Translations under genes and position numbers: made by a program
The notes under the pieces: model-generated
Told to the model about the DNA's origin: nothing
The model's database searches: none
What the model saw: only the letters and a program-made list of their open reading frames with translations
NCBI GenBank assembly: GCA_017616705.1
Contig: JAFZXQ010000046.1
Span: 1-19,029, forward strand
DNA length: 19,029 nucleotides
From: Clostridia bacterium
Lineage (GTDB): Bacteria; Bacillota; Clostridia; Christensenellales; UBA1242
Direction of reading: 5' to 3'
Part shown: in pieces, positions 1 through 6,518 of the stretch
Position numbering within the stretch: the first letter of the stretch is position 1
Layout of the letters: each line of letters begins with the position of its first letter

Positions 1-525
1 TATTACAAAAATTCAGAAGATTTTGTGTTAAGAATTATAAATAGGCTTGATAAAGATACATCGGGTCTTATGATTATTGCTAAGGATAGCATCGCACAAA
101 AGGACATTAAAAATATAAAGAAAACTTATTTTGCAATTTGTGAAGGAAAAATTGACCAAAATTTAGTTATCAACAAGAAAATTGACACCATTAAAAACAA
201 TGGCATCAATGAAAGAAAACGTGTTATCACAAATAATGGAAAAGATGCTGAAACATATATTTATCCAATCAAAACAAATGGAAATTTAAGTCTAGTAAAA
301 ATTGAATTAAAGCATGGTAGAACGCATCAAATCAGAATTCACCTTTCATCAAATAACACTCCTCTTCTTGGTGATGAAATTTATGGAAAGAGAAGTAAAC
401 TTATTTCTCATACTGCTCTTATATGCAAATGTTTAAGTTTTTTTCATCCATATTTAAATAAAACGCTTTTTTTTGAGGTTGATTTTCCAAATGATATTAA
501 ACAAATCATTGACTTGGTAAAATAG
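1..525 (+). CDS. RluA-family 23S/tRNA pseudouridine synthase, 5' end cut by window edge
   Basis: Isomerises specific uridines in rRNA or tRNA to pseudouridine. The reading frame is open to base 1, so the start lies upstream; about 174 C-terminal residues are visible. The catalytic-Asp motif NRLDKDTSG lies at bases 40-66, with Asp encoded at 49-51; many RluA-family members have His before RLD, here it is Asn. Further family landmarks are KTYFAICEG and the late RTHQIRIHL motif (bases 319-345), followed by LLGDEIYG. The missing part would hold an optional S4-like RNA-binding domain and the start of the catalytic core. It converges with asnS and shares a terminator with it. The substrate site (RluA, RluC or RluD class) cannot be told from this fragment. 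Confidence 0.9.
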   Translation, partial: YYKNSEDFVLRIINRLDKDTSGLMIIAKDSIAQKDIKNIKKTYFAICEGKIDQNLVINKKIDTIKNNGINERKRVITNNGKDAETYIYPIKTNGNLSLVKIELKHGRTHQIRIHLSSNNTPLLGDEIYGKRSKLISHTALICKCLSFFHPYLNKTLFFEVDFPNDIKQIIDLVK

Positions 526-576
526 CTAAATTTAGCGTTTTAGAATAAAAAAAACGTATTTTTTAGTTAAAATAAT

Positions 577-607
577 AAAAAAAAGAAGCAATTTTTGCTT
601 CTTTTTT
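577..607. terminator. Bidirectional intrinsic terminator between the RluA-type gene and asnS
   Basis: A 7-bp stem, GAAGCAA (585-591) with TTGCTTC (595-601), has a 3-nt loop. It is flanked by an A-run (577-584) on the left and a T-run (602-607) on the right, so it has the terminator form on both strands. It sits exactly between two convergent genes. Confidence 0.9.
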
Positions 608-608
608 G

Positions 609-2000
609 TTAATAATCACAAGTATTTGGTGTTCTTGGAAATGGAATTGCATCACGTATATTATCAACACCTGTTAGATACATTACAAGTCTTTCAAAGC
701 CCATACCAAATCCTGAGTGAACGCAAGAACCAAATTTTCTTAGGTTAATAAACCAATCAATTTTATCCATATCAACTTTCATGGCTTTGCAACGCGCAAT
801 AAGTTTATCATAATCTTCTTCACGTTGGCTTCCGCCCATAAGTTCGCCAGCACCAGGAACTTCAAGGTCAACAGCGGCAACAGTTTTGTTATCAGCATTT
901 GTTTTCATATAGAAGGCTTTAATATCTTTTGGCCAGTTTTTGATGAAAACAGGACCATCAAAATAACTTGTTATATATTTTTCATGCTCTTTAGCGATAT
1001 CACCATCATAAGTTGGCTCAAATTCCCATTTAACATTTGCTTGTTTTAAAATATCAATAACGTCATGGTGATCAATTCTAACGAAATTAGATTTAACAAG
1101 TTTAGTTAATTTTTCTTTTAACCCTGGGGCAATGAAACTATCAAGATAAGCTATCTCAACAGAACATTTCTCTAAAACAGCGCTAACAACGCTTTTTAAC
1201 ATGCTTTCTTCAATATCCATAAGAGAGTCAAGATCACAGAAAGCAATTTCTGGCTCAATCATCCAGAATTCGTTAGAATGTGTTTTAGTGTTAGAGTTTT
1301 CAGTTCTAAAGGTTGGGCCAAAAGTATAAATTTTAGAAAATGCTTGAGCAAAAGCCTCGCCATGAAGTTGGCCAGACCCAGTTATATAACTCATCTTGCC
1401 AAATAAATCTTGGCTAAAATCAATCTTACCATTTTTAGTTAGAGGAGGGTTGTTAAAGTCAAGCGCACTAATCTTAAACATCTGGTCGCTTCCTTCGCAG
1501 TCAGTTGTTGTAATTAAAGGCGTGTTAACATAAACATATCCGTTATTTTGAAAATATTCATGAATAGCAAAACTAGCAACGCTTCTAATTCTAAACACAG
1601 CGTTAAAGAGCCTTGTTCTTGGCCTAAGATAAGCAATTTCTCTTAAGAATTCAACACTATGTTGTTTCTTTTGAAGTGGGTAAGTTTCATCAGTTTGGTT
1701 AACAATAGTAACTTTTTCTGCGTGAATTTCAAATGGTTGTTTTGCTTCAGGTGTTAAAACTAATTTCCCGCTAACAATAATGCTTGATCCAGCAATTAGT
1801 GAAGCAACAGCATCATAGTTATCAATTTTATTTTGGTCAAAAATAATTTGAACTCCGTTAAAGCAAGTTCCATCATTAAGGTCAATAAACCCAAAAGTTT
1901 TTGAGTTTCTAACGCTTCTAACCCAGCCAGCAACACTAACATCTTTTCCTTTTAGTGACTTGGCGTTTTTATAAAGATAAGAGATATCTAATTTTTCCAT
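609..2000 (-). CDS. asnS: Asparaginyl-tRNA synthetase
   Basis: Charges tRNA-Asn with asparagine in the cytoplasm. The 463-residue length is normal for bacterial AsnRS. An N-terminal OB-fold anticodon-binding domain (about residues 18-105, containing VSVAGWVRSVRNSK and GFIDLNDG) is followed by the class IIb catalytic core. Motif 2 is FGPTFRTENSNTKTHSNEF near residue 227, and motif 3 lies at the C-terminus (GMGFERLVMYLTG, then IPFPRTP). EFWMIEPE is typical of AsnRS; AspRS and LysRS differ here. The ATG at 1998-2000 is preceded on the minus strand by an AGGAG site and a consensus extended -10 promoter. It is monocistronic, diverges from mscL and ends at the bidirectional terminator shared with the upstream gene. 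Confidence 0.97.
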   Translation of the reverse strand: MEKLDISYLYKNAKSLKGKDVSVAGWVRSVRNSKTFGFIDLNDGTCFNGVQIIFDQNKIDNYDAVASLIAGSSIIVSGKLVLTPEAKQPFEIHAEKVTIVNQTDETYPLQKKQHSVEFLREIAYLRPRTRLFNAVFRIRSVASFAIHEYFQNNGYVYVNTPLITTTDCEGSDQMFKISALDFNNPPLTKNGKIDFSQDLFGKMSYITGSGQLHGEAFAQAFSKIYTFGPTFRTENSNTKTHSNEFWMIEPEIAFCDLDSLMDIEESMLKSVVSAVLEKCSVEIAYLDSFIAPGLKEKLTKLVKSNFVRIDHHDVIDILKQANVKWEFEPTYDGDIAKEHEKYITSYFDGPVFIKNWPKDIKAFYMKTNADNKTVAAVDLEVPGAGELMGGSQREEDYDKLIARCKAMKVDMDKIDWFINLRKFGSCVHSGFGMGFERLVMYLTGVDNIRDAIPFPRTPNTCDY

Positions 2001-2024
2001 AAAATTCTCCTAGAAATTTACTTG

Positions 2025-2053
2025 ATTATATCATACCATCATTTTATTTGCAA
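2025..2053 (-). promoter_or_regulatory. asnS promoter (sigma-A type, extended -10)
   Basis: On the minus strand: -35 TTGCAA (2048-2053), 17-nt spacer, -10 TATAAT (2025-2030) with an upstream TGa (2031-2033) that makes an extended -10. The start site should be near 2018, giving a leader of about 18 nt that contains the AGGAG site. Confidence 0.85.
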
Positions 2054-2081
2054 GCCATCAAATCAAATAGTTGAAAATTAC

Positions 2082-2110
2082 TTGAAATAATAACAAAAAA
2101 GTGATAGTAT
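2082..2110 (+). promoter_or_regulatory. mscL promoter (extended -10)
   Basis: -35 TTGAAA (2082-2087), 17-nt spacer, -10 TAGTAT (2105-2110) preceded by TGa (2102-2104). The start site should be near 2117, just ahead of the AGGAGG ribosome site. Its -35 lies only about 29 bases from the divergent asnS -35. Confidence 0.75.
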
Positions 2111-2132
2111 TAAATCAAACATAGGAGGAATT

Positions 2133-2765
2133 ATGAAAAACTTTATTAAAGAGTTTAAAGAGTTTATCTCTCGCGGAAACATTATTGATTTAGCCGTTGC
2201 CGTTATTATTGGTGGTGCGTTTAGCGCAATCGTTACTGCCTTAACGCAACAAATCATTATGCCGCTCGTTAACTGGGCTTTAGCCGCAGTTGGTGGCAAA
2301 GAAGGTCTTGAATCAGCTTATACTATTTTAAGCCCAGGCTATACTGATGGCGTTTTAGATTTAACAAAGTCAATTTATATCGATTGGGGCGCATTCATTT
2401 CAGCAATTCTTAACTTCTTTATTATTGCATTAGTTCTTTTTGCTATCGTTAAAGTTGTTAACAGGTCAAAGAAAAGAATTTCTAGTGTTAAAGCAAAGGC
2501 CCAAGAAAAATTAAACAAAGAGCTTATTGCTGAAAAGAAAGAAGTAAGAATGCAAGCAAAAGCCGAAGGCAAATCATTTAAAACTGCTTGGAAAGAGCAT
2601 TTAATCCAAAAAGAAGAAGCAGCAAAACGCGCTGAAGAAGAAAAAGTAGCAGCCGAAAAGGCCGAAGCCGAAAGAGCCGCTAAAGAAAGAGAAGAAATCT
2701 TAAAGTCAATGAACACAACTGATAAACTTCTTTATGAAATAAATGAAAAATTAAGCAAGAATTAA
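2133..2765 (+). CDS. mscL: Large-conductance mechanosensitive channel MscL with long charged C-terminal helix
   Basis: A membrane-tension-gated channel that releases solutes during osmotic downshock. The N-terminal amphipathic helix and TM1 are recognisable (FKEFISRGNIIDLAVAVIIG, residues 8-27). TM2 is at about residues 85-107 (WGAFISAILNFFIIALVLF). The canonical protein is about 120-150 residues; this one is 210. The extra length lies between TM2 and the usual C-terminal bundle: roughly residues 111-190 are a Lys/Glu/Ala-rich stretch with almost no hydrophobic break, predicted to be a long helix or coiled coil. The protein then ends in TDKLLYEINEKL, which resembles the standard C-terminal MscL helix. 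An AGGAGG site precedes the ATG. It is a single-gene unit with its own promoter and terminator. Confidence 0.95.
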   Translation: MKNFIKEFKEFISRGNIIDLAVAVIIGGAFSAIVTALTQQIIMPLVNWALAAVGGKEGLESAYTILSPGYTDGVLDLTKSIYIDWGAFISAILNFFIIALVLFAIVKVVNRSKKRISSVKAKAQEKLNKELIAEKKEVRMQAKAEGKSFKTAWKEHLIQKEEAAKRAEEEKVAAEKAEAERAAKEREEILKSMNTTDKLLYEINEKLSKN

Positions 2766-2773
2766 AACAAAAC

Positions 2774-2799
2774 AAAAGCACCCAATCGGGTGCTTTTTT
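2774..2799. terminator. Bidirectional terminator between mscL and the SDR gene
   Basis: A 6-bp GC-rich stem, GCACCC (2778-2783) with GGGTGC (2788-2793), has loop AATC. An A-run precedes it (2774-2777) and a T-run follows (2794-2799), so it serves both convergent genes. The T-run overlaps the SDR stop codon by two bases. Confidence 0.92.
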
Positions 2800-3520
2800 A
2801 TAACGTAAATCCGCAGTCAATAGTTATATTTGTTCCGGTTATATGAGGTGATCTAGTTAAAAATAGGGCAGTTTTAGCAACGCTTAGTGCCGTTGGTAAT
2901 TTATTAATTGCGCTTTCTTCTTTAACCAACGCTATATCTGCTTTAGTTAAGTGAGAGTTCATTTTGCTAATAATTAAGCCAGGGCTGATTGTGTTAACCG
3001 TTATATTTTTGCTTCCAATTTCTTTTGCTAATGATTTAGAGAAGGCGATAACGCCTCCTTTTGTTGCGCTGTAAGTTGACTCAAATGATGCGCCAACATT
3101 TCCCCAAATTGAAGCAATATTAATTATGCTTCCGCCGCCATCATTAAAATAATTTAAACTTTCTTTATTAACTAAAATTGTTCCAACAAGGTTAACATTA
3201 ATTTCACTAGAAAGGTTAGCATAACTTTGGTCAATAATAAGGTTAGGTTTGCTAACCCCAGCAGAACAAATTAAGCAGTCAATCTTGCCAAAAATTTTAG
3301 CAAACTCATTAAAGAATTCTTTAACAGATTTTTCGCTTGTTTGGTCACAATAATAGTAGCAAAATCTGTTTTGCCTAACTTTTAAACTTGCGCTTAAGTT
3401 ATCTAGCTCACTTTTATTGTTAAAATAAGAGCCAAAAACGTTAAACCCAGCATTATAAAACTTTTTAACGAGCGCCTTGCCAATTGTTCCGCTTGCGCCC
3501 ATAATTACGACATTTTTCAT
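2798..3520 (-). CDS. SDR-family NAD(P)-dependent reductase, FabG/YmfI-like
   Basis: A classical short-chain dehydrogenase/reductase of 240 residues. The nucleotide-binding motif is GASGTIG (residues 8-14), then a CSAGV motif equivalent to NNAG, and the catalytic Ser and YxxxK around ASIWGNVGAS and TYSATKGG. It ends with the ITGTNITIDCGF segment usual in FabG-type proteins. The SIWGNVGAS...YSATKGGVI region recalls the YmfI group (EF-P 5-aminopentanone reductase in B. subtilis), but this is memory of motif style; 3-oxoacyl-ACP reductase or another SDR role is possible. The ATG is fixed by an in-frame TAG at 3527-3529. No Shine-Dalgarno sequence precedes it, and a consensus promoter ends 8 bases before the ATG, so the mRNA is probably leaderless. 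Confidence 0.9.
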   Translation of the reverse strand: MKNVVIMGASGTIGKALVKKFYNAGFNVFGSYFNNKSELDNLSASLKVRQNRFCYYYCDQTSEKSVKEFFNEFAKIFGKIDCLICSAGVSKPNLIIDQSYANLSSEINVNLVGTILVNKESLNYFNDGGGSIINIASIWGNVGASFESTYSATKGGVIAFSKSLAKEIGSKNITVNTISPGLIISKMNSHLTKADIALVKEESAINKLPTALSVAKTALFLTRSPHITGTNITIDCGFTL

Positions 3521-3528
3521 ACTATGCT

Positions 3529-3557
3529 ATTATATATTTTTGTTTTGATTTTGTCAA
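3529..3557 (-). promoter_or_regulatory. Consensus sigma-A promoter of the SDR gene, predicting a leaderless mRNA
   Basis: On the minus strand: -35 TTGACA (3552-3557), exactly 17 nt, -10 TATAAT (3529-3534), a full match to consensus at both boxes. Only 8 bases (AGCATAGT) separate the -10 from the ATG at 3520. A start site 6-8 bases after the -10 would leave 0-2 untranslated bases. Confidence 0.88.
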
Positions 3558-3601
3558 CAGGGGCTGTCACTAAAAAAATAAGGCTAGCATAAAACAAAAT
3601 A

Positions 3602-4654
3602 ATGGAATTTAATACTTTTTTAATTAGCAAGCAAACAATTTTATCAAACCTTAACGTCATAAAAAACCTAGTAAAAGCTAAAACCAAACTTTGCGCTGTT
3701 GTCAAGGCTGACGCTTATTCGCTTGGTGTTAAAAACGTCTGTGGAATCTTAAATGGGAAGGTTGACTTTTTTGCCGTTAACTCGCTTAGCGAAGCACTTG
3801 AAATTAGGCAGTTTGATAAACTAACCAAAATCTTAATTTTAGGCAAAACTGATAAACTAGACTATGAAGTTTGCGCTAAAAATAACATAAGTATTAGCGT
3901 TTTTTGCCTTGAAGATTTAACTAGCGTTATTTTGAACGAAAAACTTAATGTTCATATCAAAGTTAACTCCGGAATGAATCGCTTTGGAACTAACTCACTT
4001 GATGAGTTTAAGTTAATGATAAAAGCAATAAAGAATAATAACAACTTAAACCTTGAAGGCGTTTTTACTCATTATCATTCTGCTGACCAAACAAGCGTAA
4101 CAAAAGAGCAATTTAAGCGATTTATGACTTTTGTTAAGGCAACTCATAAAAAAGTTTTGTTTCATGCCAGCGCAACAGGCGGAGTTATTAATAACCCAAA
4201 ACTGAGTTTAAATATGGTTAGAATTGGTTTTGGGCTTTATGGGCAAACAAAACTAACAAAAACTGCGCTAACGATAAGGGCAAAAATAGTCAACATTATT
4301 AATTTAAAGGCGGGGGACAGCCTTGGCTATCAAAGTGGTTTTATTGTCAAAAAGGATTATAAAATTGGCGTTGTTTCACTTGGCTATGCTGATGGCTTTT
4401 CTCACAGGTTATCAAATCATTTTAGCGTTTTATGTAATGGGAAGTTTTGTAATGTTTTAGGGTATGTTTGCATGGATTGTTTCTTTATTGATTTAACCAA
4501 TCTTTCTGCTAAGATTTATGATAACGTAACCATCTTGGGCAGTGATAAGGAAAACGAAATAACGCTAAACGATTATGCTAATGCGCTTAAAACTAGCCCC
4601 TATGAAATTTTAACAATGTTTAGGCGAAAGAGAATGAGGGTTGTTTGTAAGTGA
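3602..4654 (+). CDS. alr: Alanine racemase
   Basis: A PLP-dependent enzyme that interconverts L- and D-alanine for peptidoglycan synthesis; 350 residues, slightly short for the family (about 360-390). The PLP lysine is K35 in VVKADAY. The second catalytic residue, Tyr262, lies in GYADGF. MVRIGFGLYG and CMD in the C-terminal beta domain are also typical. The usual AYGHG after the PLP lysine reads AYSLG here. An in-frame TAA at 3590-3592 rules out a longer N-terminus, yet no Shine-Dalgarno lies at useful distance (an AAGG at 3580-3583 is too far), so initiation is unusual. It diverges from the SDR gene. It is the only gene here that ends in TGA. Confidence 0.95.
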   Translation: MEFNTFLISKQTILSNLNVIKNLVKAKTKLCAVVKADAYSLGVKNVCGILNGKVDFFAVNSLSEALEIRQFDKLTKILILGKTDKLDYEVCAKNNISISVFCLEDLTSVILNEKLNVHIKVNSGMNRFGTNSLDEFKLMIKAIKNNNNLNLEGVFTHYHSADQTSVTKEQFKRFMTFVKATHKKVLFHASATGGVINNPKLSLNMVRIGFGLYGQTKLTKTALTIRAKIVNIINLKAGDSLGYQSGFIVKKDYKIGVVSLGYADGFSHRLSNHFSVLCNGKFCNVLGYVCMDCFFIDLTNLSAKIYDNVTILGSDKENEITLNDYANALKTSPYEILTMFRRKRMRVVCK

Positions 4655-4663
4655 TTTATATAA

Positions 4664-4720
4664 ATATTAAGTGGTCAAAATTACTAAAAAAGTTTACATA
4701 ACCACTTGATATTTTTTTTT
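4664..4720 (+). terminator. alr terminator whose 3' arm overlaps the rpsB promoter
   Basis: A 12-bp stem with one G-T pair: 4664-4675 (ATATTAAGTGGT) with 4701-4712 (ACCACTTGATAT), loop of 25 nt, followed by an uninterrupted T-run to 4720. The loop is longer than usual but the stem is strong. The 3' arm contains the -35 box of the next promoter. Confidence 0.8.
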
Positions 4721-4734
4721 GACTATGTTATATT
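4706..4734 (+). promoter_or_regulatory. rpsB-tsf promoter (extended -10)
   Basis: -35 TTGATA (4706-4711), 17-nt spacer, -10 TATATT (4729-4734) preceded by TGt (4726-4728). The predicted start near 4741 coincides with the beginning of the structured leader. The T-run of the preceding terminator forms most of the spacer. Confidence 0.82.
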
Positions 4735-4740
4735 ATATCA

Positions 4741-4853
4741 GTAATCTCACTTTTGAGGGATTGGGCTTATTGTTGCCGATGGCAAATTTTGCTCAGGTTT
4801 TCAGCCTATGTGAACTCAAAAGGTAGAAATAAAAACAAGGAGGAAAAACGCAA
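4741..4853 (+). ncRNA. Structured 5' leader of rpsB-tsf, candidate S2-responsive regulator
   Basis: About 113 transcribed bases precede rpsB. Three nested or adjacent helices can be drawn: a closing stem CTTTTGAG (4750-4757) with CTCAAAAG (4815-4822), an inner stem GGGCT (4763-4767) with AGCCT (4803-4807), and a hairpin TTGCC-GAT-GGCAA (4773-4785). The ribosome site AAGGAGG (4837-4843) lies 3' of the closed structure and no T-run follows, so control would be at translation, not by termination. Autogenous control of rpsB-tsf by protein S2 is known in E. coli; the same role here is inference. Confidence 0.6.
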
Positions 4854-5675
4854 ATGTCAGTTATTTCAATGAAACAATTGCTTGAAGCCGGTGTTCACTT
4901 TGGTCATCCAACTCGTAAATGGAACCCAAAAATGAAAAAGTATATTTTTACCGCCCGCAATGATATTCACGTTCTTAACCTAGAATTAACAGTTGATCTT
5001 ATTGATCAAGCTTATGCTTTTGTTAAGGAAGTTGTTTCAAGTGGAAAGTCGGTTTTATTTGTTGGCACTAAGAAACAAGCAAAAGACGCAATTATTGAAG
5101 AAGCTCAAAGATGTGGCGAGTTTTACATGGGAAATCGTTGGCTTGGCGGAACGCTAACTAACTTTAAAACCATTCGTGCAAGAGTTGATAGACTTGCAAA
5201 ACTTAACGCTATGGAGCAATCTGGCGAGTTAAACTTGTTACCAAAGAAAGAAGTTGCAGGATTACTTAAAGAAAGAGATAATCTTGAAGCTAACCTTGGC
5301 GGTATCAAAGATATGCACACTATGCCAGGCGTGTTGTTCGTTGTTGACCCTAAGAAAGAATACATTGCTGTTAGAGAAGCTCGTTCTCTTAACATTCCAA
5401 TCGTAGGGTTAGTTGACACAAACTGCGATCCTGATGACGTTGATTACGTTATTCCAGGAAATGATGATGCAGTAAGAAGTGTTAAACTAATTGCTGGGGC
5501 AATTGCCGACGCTTGTATTGAAGCAAAAGAAGGGGAAGAAGGCCTTGCTAAACGCAAAGAAGCCGAAGCAAAAGCTAACCCTGAAGCTGCAACAAAAGAA
5601 GCAAGCAATGAGCCAGAAGCAACAACAATGGCTGAAGTTGATTTGGCTAAAGCCGAAGAAAACTTACAAGAATAA
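4854..5675 (+). CDS. rpsB: 30S ribosomal protein S2
   Basis: A small-subunit protein that joins late in 30S assembly. Clear S2 family sequence: [20 protein letters not shown] at the N-terminus, then [25 protein letters not shown] and the C-terminal signature around [18 protein letters not shown] with IPGNDDA. At 273 residues it is longer than the B. subtilis protein because of an Ala/Glu/Lys-rich tail from about residue 230 that is probably disordered or helical. The start is set by AAGGAGG ten bases upstream. It forms a two-gene operon with tsf behind a structured leader. Confidence 0.98.
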   Translation: MSVISMKQLLEAGVHFGHPTRKWNPKMKKYIFTARNDIHVLNLELTVDLIDQAYAFVKEVVSSGKSVLFVGTKKQAKDAIIEEAQRCGEFYMGNRWLGGTLTNFKTIRARVDRLAKLNAMEQSGELNLLPKKEVAGLLKERDNLEANLGGIKDMHTMPGVLFVVDPKKEYIAVREARSLNIPIVGLVDTNCDPDDVDYVIPGNDDAVRSVKLIAGAIADACIEAKEGEEGLAKRKEAEAKANPEAATKEASNEPEATTMAEVDLAKAEENLQE

Positions 5676-5688
5676 GGGGGAAAAGTTT

Positions 5689-6339
5689 ATGTTTACTGCT
5701 AAAGACGTTGTAACATTACGTGAAAGAACCGGTGTTGGAATGCTTAACTGCAAAGAGGCATTAGAAGCTTGCGATGGTAACATCGAAAAGGCTATTGACT
5801 ATCTTAGAGAAAAAGGCATTGCAGCCGCTGCTAAAAAAGAAGGCAGAATCGCCGCTGAAGGTGTAGTTGAAAGCTATATTCACGCTGGCGGAAAAATCGG
5901 TGTTTTGCTTGAAGTTAACTGTGAAACAGACTTCGTTGCTAAATCTGATGATTTCAAAGCGCTTGTTCACGATATCGCTATGCACATTGCTGCTAGCAAC
6001 CCACTTTATGTTAGTGACACAGAAGTTGACCAAGAGGCTTTAAACAAAGAACGCGAAATTTACCGCGCTCAATCATTAAATGAAGGCAAGCCAGAAGCTG
6101 TTGTTGACAAAATGGTTGAAGGAAGAGTTAAGAAATATCTTAAAGAAGTTTGCTTACTTGACCAACCATTTGTTAAAGATCCATCTAAAGATATTAGAAC
6201 GCTTGTTAATGAAGCCGTTGCTAAAATCGGTGAGAAGATAACTGTTAGAAGATTCGTTCGCTTTGTTATGGGCGAAGGCCTTGAAAAGAGAAATGAAAAC
6301 TTCGCAGAAGAAATCGCAAAACAAACAAAACAAGATTAA
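5689..6339 (+). CDS. tsf: Elongation factor Ts, short form
   Basis: The nucleotide exchange factor for EF-Tu. The true start is the ATG at 5689: it follows AAGGGGG and begins [17 protein letters not shown]. The same frame is open further upstream into rpsB, but that sequence is out-of-frame S2 coding. Domains: UBA-like N-domain (1-55; [12 protein letters not shown] in place of the more usual MMDCKKAL), then the core with the EF-Tu-contacting CETDFVA motif. At 216 residues it belongs to the short EF-Ts class (B. subtilis and E. coli are near 285-295), which lacks much of the second core subdomain. The gap from rpsB is 13 bases and a strong terminator follows. Confidence 0.97.
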   Translation: MFTAKDVVTLRERTGVGMLNCKEALEACDGNIEKAIDYLREKGIAAAAKKEGRIAAEGVVESYIHAGGKIGVLLEVNCETDFVAKSDDFKALVHDIAMHIAASNPLYVSDTEVDQEALNKEREIYRAQSLNEGKPEAVVDKMVEGRVKKYLKEVCLLDQPFVKDPSKDIRTLVNEAVAKIGEKITVRRFVRFVMGEGLEKRNENFAEEIAKQTKQD

Positions 6340-6342
6340 TTT

Positions 6343-6368
6343 AAAAGAGCTCATTTGAGCTCTTTTTT
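6343..6368 (+). terminator. Intrinsic terminator of rpsB-tsf
   Basis: An 8-bp inverted repeat AGAGCTCA (6346-6353) with TGAGCTCT (6356-6363), then a T-run to 6368. The last pair closes a 2-nt loop and is probably open. It lies 3 bases after the tsf stop codon and separates tsf from the frr operon. Confidence 0.9.
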
Positions 6369-6383
6369 GTTGCAAAAATAACC

Positions 6384-6412
6384 TTGTTTTATACATTTTT
6401 AGCAGGTATAAT
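6384..6412 (+). promoter_or_regulatory. Upstream promoter of the frr operon
   Basis: -35 TTGTTT (6384-6389), 17-nt spacer, -10 TATAAT (6407-6412). It would give a 5' leader of about 100 very AT-rich bases before frr, in which I see no convincing structure. Confidence 0.65.
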
Positions 6413-6468
6413 AAAAACATAATATAACAATAATCTTTATTATAATTTTAATTTTGGCTTTTATTATT

Positions 6469-6496
6469 TTGCAAAAGGTGAAAAATTAGTTATAAT
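6469..6496 (+). promoter_or_regulatory. Second, frr-proximal promoter
   Basis: -35 TTGCAA (6469-6474), 16-nt spacer, -10 TATAAT (6491-6496). The start site would fall near 6503, at the edge of the AAGGAG ribosome site (6504-6509), leaving a leader of only about 16 nt before the GTG at 6519. Confidence 0.6.
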
Positions 6497-6518
6497 AAAA
6501 CATAAGGAGAAATTTATA

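Noticed and set aside
825..1049. Plus-strand small open frame within asnS
   Set aside because: It lies wholly inside the conserved catalytic region of asnS on the other strand and has no ribosome site.
2375..2716. Minus-strand open frame opposite mscL
   Set aside because: It is the antisense of the Lys/Glu/Ala-rich segment, giving a Ser/Phe/Ala-rich translation with no ribosome site or family match.
4719..4736. TTGACT at 4719-4724 as the rpsB -35 box
   Set aside because: The good -10 at 4729-4734 is too close to it, and the alternative -10 at the right distance (TAATCT) is poor; TTGATA at 4706-4711 gives exact 17-nt spacing to an extended -10.
4741..4853. T-box or metabolite riboswitch before rpsB
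   Set aside because: There is no T-box sequence, no terminator/antiterminator pair and no known aptamer core; a ribosomal-protein leader fits better.
5491..5688. Extended N-terminus for EF-Ts starting inside rpsB
   Set aside because: This is a +1-frame shadow of the S2 tail. The ATG at 5689 has a strong ribosome site and the canonical EF-Ts beginning.
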